DNA of 64,000 nucleotides from the NCBI RefSeq assembly GCF_900323885.1, contig NZ_OOHJ01000022.1, positions 1,736,001-1,800,000 of the forward strand, in the 5' to 3' direction. Below, in pieces: positions 27,942 through 35,947 of this stretch. Origin of the DNA: [Actinomadura] parvosata subsp. kistnae (lineage in GTDB: Bacteria > Actinomycetota > Actinomycetes > Streptosporangiales > Streptosporangiaceae). The position numbers and the translations under genes were made by a program. Every line of letters begins with the position of its first letter. Within the stretch, counting starts at the first letter, position 1. Below the pieces are notes generated by a model. That model was not told the DNA's origin. It ran no database searches and was given only the letters and a program-made list of their open reading frames with translations.

Positions 27942-28261
27942 CAGGCGGCGGTCTCCCGAAGGGGCAGCTTCTTCTCCCACGCGTGCCGGTAGCCCGGCCC
28001 GAGCCCTCGGCGTAGCGTCGGCCAGTCGGAGACGAGATGGTCGGGGTTCAGGTAGGCCTCGTAGTCCACGCGACGCCCCGCGGTGATGACCGTGCGGTAC
28101 ATCTCCATCCGGACCATCGGCTTGGCGAGGTCGAACTCGGTGAACCCCGACCAGGCCAGATGGGGCGGCAGGGCCACGACGCCCTCGGCCGGACCGTGAA
28201 GATCACCCAACGATTCGGGGACCTTCTCGTCCAGCCCCTCGTACCACGACGGAAGTGCCAT
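27941..28261 (-). CDS. small protein coupled to the AbiEii-like gene
   Basis: 106 residues with no domain I can name with confidence. It starts MALPSWYEGLDEKVPESL and contains ELDLAKP-like and MYRTVITAGRRVDYEAYLNPDHLVSDWP segments, suggesting a small helical protein. Its stop overlaps the start of the nucleotidyltransferase gene (TGATG), which means tight co-translation. Position and size fit an antitoxin or partner protein. It starts three bases after the stop of the upstream membrane gene. Confidence 0.75.
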   Translation of the reverse strand: MALPSWYEGLDEKVPESLGDLHGPAEGVVALPPHLAWSGFTEFDLAKPMVRMEMYRTVITAGRRVDYEAYLNPDHLVSDWPTLRRGLGPGYRHAWEKKLPLRETAA

Positions 28262-28264
28262 GAC

Positions 28265-29017
28265 TCAAGTATGCCGACGACCGCGCCGAGTGGAAGGCAG
28301 ATCATGACGCCCGGAGAGAAACTCCTGGAAGGCGATCTTCGCCTTGATCACCGGCCGCCGCCACCGCTCCTCGCGGTGGATCGCCTTGGCCATCTTGCGG
28401 GGCGACTGCTTGGCGAAGAACCAGTGCGCCCAGGGCGATCCGGGCCGGGCCAGGCGGATGGCGCCCACCAGCAGCATCGGCGGGACGAACAGCCCGGCCA
28501 TCCCCGTCCAGATCTTGCCTTTGAGCAGGGTGACGACGGCCAGTGCCAGGTTGGCGACGATGAGCGCGGCGGGGTTGACGGGGGTGCCGTAGTTCCAGGT
28601 GAGCGGGCGCAGGCCGATGAGGAGCAGGCCGGTGACGGCGACGGCGATGAAGACGGCGTCGACGGAGGTGCGGCCCTCCTCCTCCCAGTACACGTCGTGC
28701 AGGTGCAGGATGAGCGCGAACTCGTCGAGGACGAGGGCGGAGCCGACGCCGAAGACGGAGGCGGCGACGGCGGTGCCGACCTGGGAGCCGGGCGAGACGA
28801 TGAGCGTCACGCCGCCGACTAACATCAGCACGACGCCGAAGACGACGTGGTGGATGTGCATCTCGCCCACGTTGACGTTGCGGAACCAGCCGACCTTCGC
28901 CCTGATGAGGCGGACGTTGATGCGGGTGGCGATGAAGGCGGCGATGAGCATGACGAAGTAGCAGAACAGCGGGAGCCGTCCCGTGGCGACGATGCTTTGC
29001 TGGAACCAGTTGCCCAT
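28265..29017 (-). CDS. polytopic membrane protein of unknown function
   Basis: 250 residues, about six hydrophobic helices (for example LFCYFVMLIAAFIATRIN, HHVVFGVVLMLVGGVTLIVS, LIVANLALAVVTLL). Conserved-looking HIHH motif in VGEMHIHHVVFG. A basic C-terminal tail follows. I do not recognise a family. The stop lies three bases before the start of the small gene in the AbiEii-like cassette, so all three may be co-transcribed. Confidence 0.78.
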   Translation of the reverse strand: MGNWFQQSIVATGRLPLFCYFVMLIAAFIATRINVRLIRAKVGWFRNVNVGEMHIHHVVFGVVLMLVGGVTLIVSPGSQVGTAVAASVFGVGSALVLDEFALILHLHDVYWEEEGRTSVDAVFIAVAVTGLLLIGLRPLTWNYGTPVNPAALIVANLALAVVTLLKGKIWTGMAGLFVPPMLLVGAIRLARPGSPWAHWFFAKQSPRKMAKAIHREERWRRPVIKAKIAFQEFLSGRHDLPSTRRGRRHT

Positions 29018-29062
29018 GACCCTGGTTTCGATGGTACGAGCCGCGCGGACGTACCCGGCCTC

Positions 29063-29809
29063 TCAGGACAGGAAGCCACGTAAGAGGGCGGCGGTGCCCT
29101 CCAGGTGTTCGGCGACCGCCCGCCGGGCGGCCTCGGGGTCGCCGGCGAGGATGGCGTCGACGATGGCGCGGTGCTGGACGGCGGCGTGGTCGAGGTTGAC
29201 CTGCAGCATGGGGATGGCGTTGAGCAGGTCGCTGACGCGGGAGCGGGCGTCGGCGCAGGTGGTGGCGAGCAGGGTGGAGCCGGTGAGCTCGGCGATGGAC
29301 AGGTGGAAGGCGGTGTCGAGGCGGCGGTAGTCGTCGAGGCCGGCCTGGTTGAGCTCGGCGAGCCTGCGGGTGAGCACGTCCCGCTTGTCGTCGGGGAGGC
29401 CGGCGGAGGCGAGCACCTGGGCGGCGCCGCACTCGACGGCGAGCCGGAAGGTCAGGGCGTCCGACAGCTCGGCCGTGCCCATCTTGTTGACGGCCTGGCG
29501 CAGGTCGCCGGCGTCGGGGGTGGGCGGGACGTAGGTGACGAACGCGCCGCCGTAGCGGCCGCGCCGCACGTCGAGGTAGCCCGCCTCCGACAGGGCGCGG
29601 ATGGCCTCGCGCAGCGTCACGCGGCTGATGCCGAGCTGGACGGCGAGCTCGCGCTCGGGGGGCAGCTTGTGCCCGGGCGGGACGACGCCCAGCTTGATGG
29701 CCTGGAGCAGCCGTTCCACGGTCTCCTCGAAGGCGTTGCCGGCCCTGACCGGGCGCAGCACCGTCATCAAACGCGCCGACTCGTCCAAGGTGTCCTCAGG
29801 TCTTGACAA
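29063..29809 (-). CDS. FadR-subfamily GntR regulator (FCD domain)
   Basis: 248 residues. Winged-helix domain: VVPPGHKLPPERELAVQLGISRVTLREAIRALSEAGYLDVRRGRYGG. FCD ligand domain with metal-binding residues (FRLAVECGAAQ, DTAFHLSIAELTGS, EHRAIVDAILAGDPEAARRA). It is divergent from the glutamine-synthetase-like gene of a polyamine-type operon, so it probably controls that operon. The start is TTG 29809; an ATG at 29767 is possible. TGGTC-n3-GACTA at 29832-29844 is a possible operator. Confidence 0.9.
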   Translation of the reverse strand: MSRPEDTLDESARLMTVLRPVRAGNAFEETVERLLQAIKLGVVPPGHKLPPERELAVQLGISRVTLREAIRALSEAGYLDVRRGRYGGAFVTYVPPTPDAGDLRQAVNKMGTAELSDALTFRLAVECGAAQVLASAGLPDDKRDVLTRRLAELNQAGLDDYRRLDTAFHLSIAELTGSTLLATTCADARSRVSDLLNAIPMLQVNLDHAAVQHRAIVDAILAGDPEAARRAVAEHLEGTAALLRGFLS

Positions 29810-29831
29810 GCGATCCCGCCATGCTGATCAA

Positions 29832-29844
29832 TGGTCTGAGACTA
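29832..29844. promoter_or_regulatory. possible GntR/FadR operator
   Basis: TGGTCTGAGACTA, an imperfect palindrome (one arm mismatch), lies in the 82-bp divergent gap between the FadR-type regulator and the glutamine-synthetase-like gene. The outer TnGT/ACnA agrees with the FadR-subfamily pattern, but the spacing is two bases longer. Confidence 0.4.
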
Positions 29845-29891
29845 GCCCAATTAACGGGAAAGCGCTTCAGTCCAGATCGGAGCTGCGCAGC

Positions 29892-31262
29892 GTGGACGAT
29901 CGAGCGAGCACCGGGTTCCTGTCCGTCGCCGAGCTGCGCGACGAGGTGGCGGCGGGCCGCATCGACACCGTGCTCCTGGCGATCGCCGACATGCAGGGCC
30001 GGTTGCAGGGCAAGCGGCTGTCGGCGCGGTACTTCCTCGACGAGGTGCTGCACCACGGCTCCGAGGGCTGCAACTACCTGCTCGCGGTCGACGTCGACAT
30101 GAACACCGTCCAGGGTTACGAGATGTCGTCCTGGGATCGCGGGTACGGCGACTTCGTGATGAAGCCCGATCTCGGCACGCTGCGCCGGGTGCCCTGGCAC
30201 GAGGGCACCGCGCTGCTGATGGCCGACCTGGCGTGGGAGGGCGGCGGCGAGGTGACCGCGTCCCCGCGCCAGATCCTGCGCAGGCAGCTCGCCCGCCTGG
30301 CCGACCGGGGGCTGGCCGCGTACGTCGGCACGGAGCTGGAGTTCGTGGTCTACGACGACAGTTACGAGGACGCGTGGCGGCGCGCGTACCGCGACCTGAC
30401 GCCCGCGAACCTCTACAACGTCGACTACTCCCTGCTCGGCACGGCCCGCGTCGAGCCGCTGCTGCGGCGGGTGCGGCGCGAGATGGAGGGGGCGGGCCTG
30501 TACGTGGAGTCCGCCAAGGGCGAGTGCAACCTGGGCCAGCACGAGATCGCCTTCCGCTACGACGAGGCGCTGCGCACCTGCGACAACCACGTCATCTACA
30601 AGACCGGCGCGAAGGAGATCGCCGCCCAGGAGGGCCGGTCGATCACGTTCATGGCCAAGCCGAACCAGCGTGAGGGCAACTCCTGCCACATTCACATCTC
30701 GCTGCGCAGCGTGGAGGGGGACCTGGTGATGGCGGGCGACGGCCCGTTCGGGTTGTCGCCGCTGGGGGCGCGCTTCGTCGCGGGCCAGCTCGCGTGCCTG
30801 CGGGAGCTGACCCTCCTGTACGCCCCCAACATCAACTCCTACAAGCGGTACGTGCCCGGCAGTTTCGCCCCCACGGCCGTCAAGTGGGGCGTGGACAACC
30901 GGACGTGCGCGCTGCGGCTGGTGGGCCATGGCAGCTCGCTGCGGGTGGAGAACCGGGTGCCGGGCGGCGACGTGAACCCGTACCTGGCGGTGTCGGCGCT
31001 GGTCGCGGCCGGTCTGTACGGCATCGACGCGGAGCTGCCGCTGGAGGACCCGTACGAGGGCAACGCCTACGACTCGGGCGCCGAGACCGTGCCGCACACG
31101 CTGCGTGACGCGCTGGCGCTGTTCGAGGGGTCGAAGCTGGCCAGGGAGGCGTTCGGCGACGACGTCGTGGCGCACTACGCGAACAACGCGCGGGTGGAGC
31201 TGGCCGCTTTCGACGCGGCGGTGACGGATTGGGAGCTGTTCCGTGGTTTCGAGCGGATGTGA
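29892..31262 (+). CDS. glutamine synthetase-like gamma-glutamylpolyamine synthetase
   Basis: 456 residues. GS fold: ELEFVVYD, LYVESAKGECNLGQHEIAFRYDEAL, FMAKPNQREGNSCHIHISL with the metal His, and the catalytic-loop region APNINSYKRYVPGSFAPTAVKWGVDNRT. It lacks the Tyr adenylylation region of GlnA I. With an aldehyde dehydrogenase, SDR and class-I amidotransferase downstream, this resembles the PuuA route that glutamylates polyamines or related amines. The GTG at 29892 has GGAG about nine bases upstream. The 3' end is tandemly duplicated (31231-31296). The exact amine is not known. Confidence 0.88.
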   Translation: MDDRASTGFLSVAELRDEVAAGRIDTVLLAIADMQGRLQGKRLSARYFLDEVLHHGSEGCNYLLAVDVDMNTVQGYEMSSWDRGYGDFVMKPDLGTLRRVPWHEGTALLMADLAWEGGGEVTASPRQILRRQLARLADRGLAAYVGTELEFVVYDDSYEDAWRRAYRDLTPANLYNVDYSLLGTARVEPLLRRVRREMEGAGLYVESAKGECNLGQHEIAFRYDEALRTCDNHVIYKTGAKEIAAQEGRSITFMAKPNQREGNSCHIHISLRSVEGDLVMAGDGPFGLSPLGARFVAGQLACLRELTLLYAPNINSYKRYVPGSFAPTAVKWGVDNRTCALRLVGHGSSLRVENRVPGGDVNPYLAVSALVAAGLYGIDAELPLEDPYEGNAYDSGAETVPHTLRDALALFEGSKLAREAFGDDVVAHYANNARVELAAFDAAVTDWELFRGFERM

Positions 31263-31296
31263 CGGGAGCTGCTCCGTGGTTTCGAGCGGATGTGAC
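31231..31296. repeat. 33-bp tandem duplication across the GS-like stop codon
   Basis: Two 33-bp copies (31231-31263 and 31264-31296), one base different, both containing GTGGTTTCGAGCGGATGTGA. The first copy holds the last codons and the stop of the GS-like gene; the second is a non-coding repeat of the same sequence just before the aldehyde dehydrogenase start. Confidence 0.92.
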
Positions 31297-31304
31297 GGGA
31301 ACGC

Positions 31305-32648
31305 ATGAAGATCGTCAACCCGGCGACGGAGGAAGTGATCGCCGACGTCGAGCTCGCCGACGCGACCGAGGTCGATCGGGCCGTGGAGCGTGCCAGGAGG
31401 GCGCAGGCGGCCTGGCGGGAGGTGGCGCCGGGCGAACGGGCGCGGCTGCTGCGCAGGTTCGCCGATCTGGTGGACGAGCACGGCGAGGAGCTGGCGCGCC
31501 TGGAGCTGGCCAACGCCGGGCACACCATCGGCAACGCCCGGTGGGAGGCCGGCAACGTCCGCGACGTGCTGCACTTCTACGCGGGCGCGCCCGAGCGCAA
31601 CCACGGCAAGCAGATCCCGGTGCCCGGCGGCGTGGACGTCACCTTCCAGGAGCCGCTGGGCGTGGTGGGGATCATCGTGCCGTGGAACTTCCCCATGGTG
31701 ATCATGATGTGGGGCGTGGCTCCGGCCCTGGCGGCGGGTAACACGGTGATCGTGAAGCCGGCCGAGTGGACTCCGCTGACCGCGCTGAGGCTGGCAGAGC
31801 TGGCCCTGGCGGCGGGCCTCCCCGAGGGGGTGCTCCAGGTTCTGCCTGGGGTAGGGGAGGTCGCGGGAGCCCGCCTGGTGGAGCATCCCGGCGTCGCCAA
31901 GATCGTGTTCACCGGCTCGACCGAGGTGGGCAAGGAGATCGCCGCGAAGGCGGGGCGTCAGGTGAAGCGGCTGACGCTGGAGCTGGGCGGCAAGTCCGCA
32001 AATATCGTTTTCGCCGACGCGGATCTCGAAAAAGCGGCCAAAACCGCGCCTTATGCGGTGTTCGACAACGCCGGGCAAGACTGCTGCGCTCGCTCCAGGA
32101 TCCTCGTCCAGTCCAGCGTGTACGACGCGTTCATGGAGCGCCTGGCCGAGGCCGTCCGCGGCGTCAAGGTCGGCGACCCCCTCGACGAGGCCACCGAGAT
32201 GGGCCCCCTGATCAGTGCCGAGCACCTCGAACGCGTCCGCGGCTTCGTCGACGGCGCCCCCCACCTCCAGGGCTCCTGCCCCGAGGGCAAGGGCTACTGG
32301 TTCCCGCCGACCGTCCTGACCCCCGAGGTCACCGACCGCGCGTTCACCGAGGAGATCTTCGGGCCGGTCGTGTCGGTGGTCAGGTTCGAGGACGAAGCGC
32401 AGGCCGTACGGATCGCCAACGACACCCCGTACGGGCTGAGCGGCTCCATCTGGACCCGCGACGTCGGCCGGGCGCTGCGCGTGGCCAGGGCCGTCGAGTC
32501 GGGAGCCCTGTCGGTCAACTCCCACTCCTCGGTCCGCTACTGGACCCCGTTCGGCGGCTTCAAGCAGTCCGGCCTCGGCAGGGAGCTCGGCCCTGACGCG
32601 CTCGCGGCGTTCACCGAGACCAAGAACGTCTTCATCTCCTGGGAGTGA
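31305..32648 (+). CDS. aldehyde dehydrogenase (PuuC-like)
   Basis: 447 residues. NAD(P) binding IVPWNFPMVIMMWGVAPALAAGN and VKPAEWTPLT, FTGSTEVGKEI, general base in LELGGKSANIV, and the catalytic Cys in NAGQDCCARSRI. EEIFGPVVSVVRF and the C-terminal FGGFKQSGLGRE complete the family. In this operon it should oxidise the gamma-glutamylated amino-aldehyde. It starts shortly after the duplicated GS end and overlaps the next SDR by four bases (GTGA). Confidence 0.93.
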   Translation: MKIVNPATEEVIADVELADATEVDRAVERARRAQAAWREVAPGERARLLRRFADLVDEHGEELARLELANAGHTIGNARWEAGNVRDVLHFYAGAPERNHGKQIPVPGGVDVTFQEPLGVVGIIVPWNFPMVIMMWGVAPALAAGNTVIVKPAEWTPLTALRLAELALAAGLPEGVLQVLPGVGEVAGARLVEHPGVAKIVFTGSTEVGKEIAAKAGRQVKRLTLELGGKSANIVFADADLEKAAKTAPYAVFDNAGQDCCARSRILVQSSVYDAFMERLAEAVRGVKVGDPLDEATEMGPLISAEHLERVRGFVDGAPHLQGSCPEGKGYWFPPTVLTPEVTDRAFTEEIFGPVVSVVRFEDEAQAVRIANDTPYGLSGSIWTRDVGRALRVARAVESGALSVNSHSSVRYWTPFGGFKQSGLGRELGPDALAAFTETKNVFISWE

Positions 32649-33415
32649 CAGTGCAGCGGTTGCAGGATCGGGTGGCGGTCATCACCGGCGCCGGCAGCGG
32701 GATCGGGCTGGCCACGGCCCGCCGCTTCGCCGACGAGGGCGCCAGGGTGGTCTGCGCGGACATCGACGAGGAGGCGGGCGTCAAGGCCGCGGCCGAGGTG
32801 GGCGGCCTGTTCGTCAAGGCCGACGTCACCAGCGAGGACGACGTCGTGCGCATGTTCGCGACGGCGCACGACACCTACGGCAGCGTGGACATCGCCTTCA
32901 ACAACGCCGGCATCTCGCCGCCCGACGACGACTCGATCCTGGAGACCGGCCTCGACGCCTGGCGCCGTGTCCAGGAGGTGAACCTGACCAGCGTCTACCT
33001 GTGCTGCAAGCACGCCATCCCGTACATGCGCCGGCAGGGCAAGGGCTCGATCATCAACACCGCGTCGTTCGTGGCCGTCATGGGCTCGGCGACCTCGCAG
33101 ATCTCCTACACCGCCTCCAAGGGCGGGGTGCTGGCGATGTCGCGGGAGCTGGGCGTGCAGTTCGCCAGGGAGGGCATCCGGGTCAACGCCCTGTGCCCGG
33201 GCCCGGTGAACACGCCGCTGCTGCAGGAGCTGTTCGCCAAGGACCCCGAGCGGGCGCAGCGGCGGCTGGTGCACGTTCCGGTGGGCCGCTTCGCCGAGGC
33301 GTCGGAGATCGCGGCCGCGGTGGCGTTCCTGGCCAGCGACGACGCCTCGTTCATCACGGCCAGCGAGTTCCTGGTGGACGGCGGCATCTCCGGTGCCTAC
33401 GTCACGCCGCTCTAG
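32645..33415 (+). CDS. SDR family oxidoreductase
   Basis: 256 residues. TGAGSGIGLATARRFADEG nucleotide motif, Asp in CADIDEEAG for NAD preference, NNAGIS, catalytic NTASFVAVMGSATSQISYTASKGG with Ser, Tyr and Lys, and the C-terminal ASEFLVDGGISGAYV. It is coupled to the aldehyde dehydrogenase by a GTGA overlap. A second in-frame GTG follows at 32651. It may handle an alcohol or hydroxy intermediate in the same pathway. Confidence 0.9.
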   Translation: MTVQRLQDRVAVITGAGSGIGLATARRFADEGARVVCADIDEEAGVKAAAEVGGLFVKADVTSEDDVVRMFATAHDTYGSVDIAFNNAGISPPDDDSILETGLDAWRRVQEVNLTSVYLCCKHAIPYMRRQGKGSIINTASFVAVMGSATSQISYTASKGGVLAMSRELGVQFAREGIRVNALCPGPVNTPLLQELFAKDPERAQRRLVHVPVGRFAEASEIAAAVAFLASDDASFITASEFLVDGGISGAYVTPL

Positions 33416-33429
33416 GAGGGAGGACGGTC

Positions 33430-34119
33430 GTGGGCCCCGTCATCGGCATCACGTCCTACGTCGAGACCGCCTCGTTCACGGTGTGGCAGGACACCCGGGC
33501 GGCGCTGCTGCCGTACTCGTACGTGGAGCAGGTGGTGCGGGCGGGCGGTCAGCCGGTGCTGCTGCCGCCGGCCGGCGCGCCGGCCGGGCTGGTCACCCGC
33601 CTCGACGGGCTGATCCTGGCCGGGGGCGGTGACATCGATCCGGCGAGGTACGGCGCGGAGCCGCACGAGCGCAGCGGCTACGTCCGGAAATTTCGGGACG
33701 AGGCGGAGTTCGCCCTGCTGGCGGCGGCCCTCGACGCCGGGCTGCCGTTCCTGGGCATCTGCCGCGGCCTCCAGGTGCTCAACGTGGCCCTCGGCGGCAG
33801 CCTCCACCAGCACCTGCCTGACCTGGTCGGCCACACCGACCACTGCCCGGGGCCGGGCCGCTTCGGGCACCTGCCCGTCACCCCCGTCCCCGGCACCCGG
33901 CTGGCCAAGGTGCTGGGCGCGGAGCCTGTGGCGGTCGCGCACTACCACCACCAGGCGGTGGACCGCCTCGCCCCCGGCCTGACGGTCACCGCCACCGCCG
34001 CCGACGGCACGATCGAGGCCGTGGAGAGCGCGTCGGGAGCGTTCACCATGGCCGTGCAGTGGCACCCCGAGGCGGCCGAGGAGCACGCTCTGTTCGAGGC
34101 GCTCGTCCAGGCGTGCTGA
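33430..34119 (+). CDS. puuD: gamma-glutamyl-gamma-aminobutyrate hydrolase (PuuD-like, class-I glutamine amidotransferase)
   Basis: 229 residues. Peptidase C26 layout: GITSYVE start, LAGGGDIDPARYG, nucleophile Cys in GICRGLQVLNVALGGSLHQ, His in AVQWHPEA. It removes the gamma-glutamyl group, releasing GABA or a similar amino acid, the last step of the PuuA route. A strong GGAGGGAGGA precedes the GTG. It ends the four-gene operon before the glycine riboswitch. Confidence 0.9.
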   Translation: MGPVIGITSYVETASFTVWQDTRAALLPYSYVEQVVRAGGQPVLLPPAGAPAGLVTRLDGLILAGGGDIDPARYGAEPHERSGYVRKFRDEAEFALLAAALDAGLPFLGICRGLQVLNVALGGSLHQHLPDLVGHTDHCPGPGRFGHLPVTPVPGTRLAKVLGAEPVAVAHYHHQAVDRLAPGLTVTATAADGTIEAVESASGAFTMAVQWHPEAAEEHALFEALVQAC

Positions 34120-34197
34120 CGGCGCCCGATCCCGTACGGCCCAGAACGCGACAACAGCCCCGTAACGGCACTAGGCTGACGGACATCACCGACGAAA

Positions 34198-34386
34198 CCG
34201 CGCGGGAGAGTGCCCTGACAGCCGGTCAGGGTCCCTGAAGGAGCAAGCCCTCCCCGCGAACCTCTCAAGGCAAAGGACCGCGCGGACGAGGTGTCCTCTG
34301 GAAAGCAGGCCCATGGGGCCTCGCCGAAGGTGAAAGTCCGGCAAAAGTCGGGTGAAGCTCTCAGGCATCGATGACAGAGGGGGAGG
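34198..34386 (+). promoter_or_regulatory. tandem glycine riboswitch
   Basis: Two glycine-aptamer units precede gcvT. Aptamer 1 is closed by a perfect CCGCGCGG / CCGCGCGG stem (34198-34205 with 34278-34285) around GGGAGAGTGCC, GAAGGAGCAAGCCC and AACCTCTCAAGGCAAAGGACC. Aptamer 2 (about 34290-34386) is closed by TCCTCTG / CAGAGGGG around GAAAGC, GCCGAAGGTGAAAG and AAGCTCTCAGGCA. These are the conserved glycine-aptamer segments. It likely turns on gcvT-gcvH-sdaA when glycine is high. This fills the 302-bp gap after puuD. Confidence 0.93.
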
Positions 34387-34421
34387 ATGCTGGCATCCAC
34401 TCCTGTCCTGAGGTGCGACAA

Positions 34422-35507
34422 ATGTCCCGACCGACACCGCTACGAGACGTTCACGAGAGCCTCGGCGCCACGCTCACCGACTTCGCCGGATGGCTCATGC
34501 CGCTGCGGTACGGCAGCGAGTCCGCGGAGCACCGGGCCGTCCGCGAGGCGGCCGGGCTGTTCGACCTCTCCCACATGGGCGAGATCTTCCTGACCGGCCC
34601 CCAGGCCGGCGAAGCGCTGGACTACGCGCTGGTCGGGCACCTGTCGGCGCTCGCACCCGGGCGCGCCAGATACACCATGATCGTGAACGAGCGGGGCGGC
34701 GTCCTCGACGACCTCATCGTCTACCGGCTCGGTGACGAGGAGTTCATGGTCGTGGCCAACGCCTCGAACTCCGAGAAGGTCGCGCAGGAGCTGCGGGAGC
34801 GGGCCAAGCCGTACGAGACGGTCGTGACGGACCGGTCGGCGGAGTACGCGCTCATCGCCGTCCAGGGCCCGCGCTCCCAGGAGATCCTCGCCACGCTCAC
34901 CGACGCCGACCTCGCCGGGCTCAAGTACTACGCCGGCCTGCCCGGCCAGGTGGACGGCCGGCAGGCGCTCATCGCCCGCACGGGGTACACCGGCGAGGAC
35001 GGGTTCGAGCTGTTCGTGGCCAACGAGGACGCCGTGCCACTGTGGCACGCGCTCACGGCCGCCGGGGAGCCGTACGGGCTCAAGCCCGCGGGCCTGTCCA
35101 GCCGCGACACGCTCAGGCTCGAAGCCGGCATGCCGCTGTACGGCAACGAGCTGAGCGCGCAGCTCACCCCGTTCGACGCGGGGCTGGGCAGGGTGGTGAA
35201 ATTCGACAAGCCGGGTGACTTCGTCGGCAGGTCTGCGCTCGAGGCGGTCAAGGACGACCAGCCGCGACGCAGGCTCGTCGGCCTGGTCGCGCGGACCCGC
35301 CGGGTGCCGCGCCACGGTTACCCGGTCACCAAGGACGGCGCCGTCGTCGGCGAGGTCACCAGCGGTGCGCCTTCCCAGACCCTGGGAAAGCCCATCGCGA
35401 TGGCCTACGTGGACACCGGCGCCGATTCAGGCCTGGCTGTGGACATCCGGGGCAGCCATGAACCTATGGACCTGGTCGAGCTGCCCTTTTACAGGAGGAA
35501 CAAGTGA
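34422..35507 (+). CDS. gcvT: glycine cleavage system T protein
   Basis: 361 residues. Aminomethyltransferase that takes the methylene group from lipoyl-GcvH to tetrahydrofolate and releases ammonia. Visible: LFDLSHMGEIFLTGPQA, TMIVNERGGVLDDLIVYRL, NASNSEKV, the RTGYTGEDGFEL folate loop with Asp, and SRDTLRLEAGMPLYGNEL. The start is ATG 34422 with GAGGTG eight bases upstream; an extension to 34371 would lie inside the riboswitch. It is followed by gcvH with a GTGA overlap. gcvP is not in the window. Confidence 0.95.
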   Translation: MSRPTPLRDVHESLGATLTDFAGWLMPLRYGSESAEHRAVREAAGLFDLSHMGEIFLTGPQAGEALDYALVGHLSALAPGRARYTMIVNERGGVLDDLIVYRLGDEEFMVVANASNSEKVAQELRERAKPYETVVTDRSAEYALIAVQGPRSQEILATLTDADLAGLKYYAGLPGQVDGRQALIARTGYTGEDGFELFVANEDAVPLWHALTAAGEPYGLKPAGLSSRDTLRLEAGMPLYGNELSAQLTPFDAGLGRVVKFDKPGDFVGRSALEAVKDDQPRRRLVGLVARTRRVPRHGYPVTKDGAVVGEVTSGAPSQTLGKPIAMAYVDTGADSGLAVDIRGSHEPMDLVELPFYRRNK

Positions 35508-35893
35508 GCAACATCCCTGACGACCTGAGCTACACCAAGGAGCACGAGTGGGTGGCCGGGCTGGAAGACAGCACCACCGTGACGGTCGGCGTCACGGCGT
35601 TCGCCGCCGACTCCCTTGGTGACGTCGTCTACGTGCAGCTCCCCGAGGTCGGCGCGAACGTCGAGCAGGGCGACTCCGTCGGCGAGGTGGAGTCGACCAA
35701 GTCCGTGAACGAGATCTACTCCCCGGTCGGGGGCGAGATCACCGAGGTGAACCAGGCCGTCGTCGACGACCCCAGCCTCGTGAACAGCGACCCGTACGGC
35801 GAGGGCTGGATGTTCAAGGTGCGCGTCGAAGGCGACCCTGAGGACCTGCTCTCGCCCGAGGAGTACACCGCTCTCACCTCAGGCGAGTCCTGA
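35504..35893 (+). CDS. gcvH: glycine cleavage system H protein
   Basis: 129 residues. Lipoyl carrier protein: YTKEHEWV start, lipoylated Lys in VGEVESTKSVNEIYSPVGGE, C-terminal EGWMFKVRV. It shuttles the aminomethyl group from GcvP to GcvT. The GTG at 35504 overlaps the gcvT stop and has a perfect AGGAGG. Confidence 0.97.
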   Translation: MSNIPDDLSYTKEHEWVAGLEDSTTVTVGVTAFAADSLGDVVYVQLPEVGANVEQGDSVGEVESTKSVNEIYSPVGGEITEVNQAVVDDPSLVNSDPYGEGWMFKVRVEGDPEDLLSPEEYTALTSGES

Positions 35894-35947
35894 TCTGTCC
35901 GCCGGGGCCCCGCGCGGGCCCCGGCCTCTCATGAAGGGCGCACATCA

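Noticed and set aside
29858..29868. GAAAGCGCTTC, a LacI-like palindrome before the GS-like gene.
   Set aside because: Only the 8-bp core AAGCGCTT is symmetric and no LacI gene is nearby, so I do not call an operator.
34371..34421. gcvT start at 34371.
   Set aside because: It would put coding sequence in the second glycine aptamer; ATG 34422 has a clear ribosome site.
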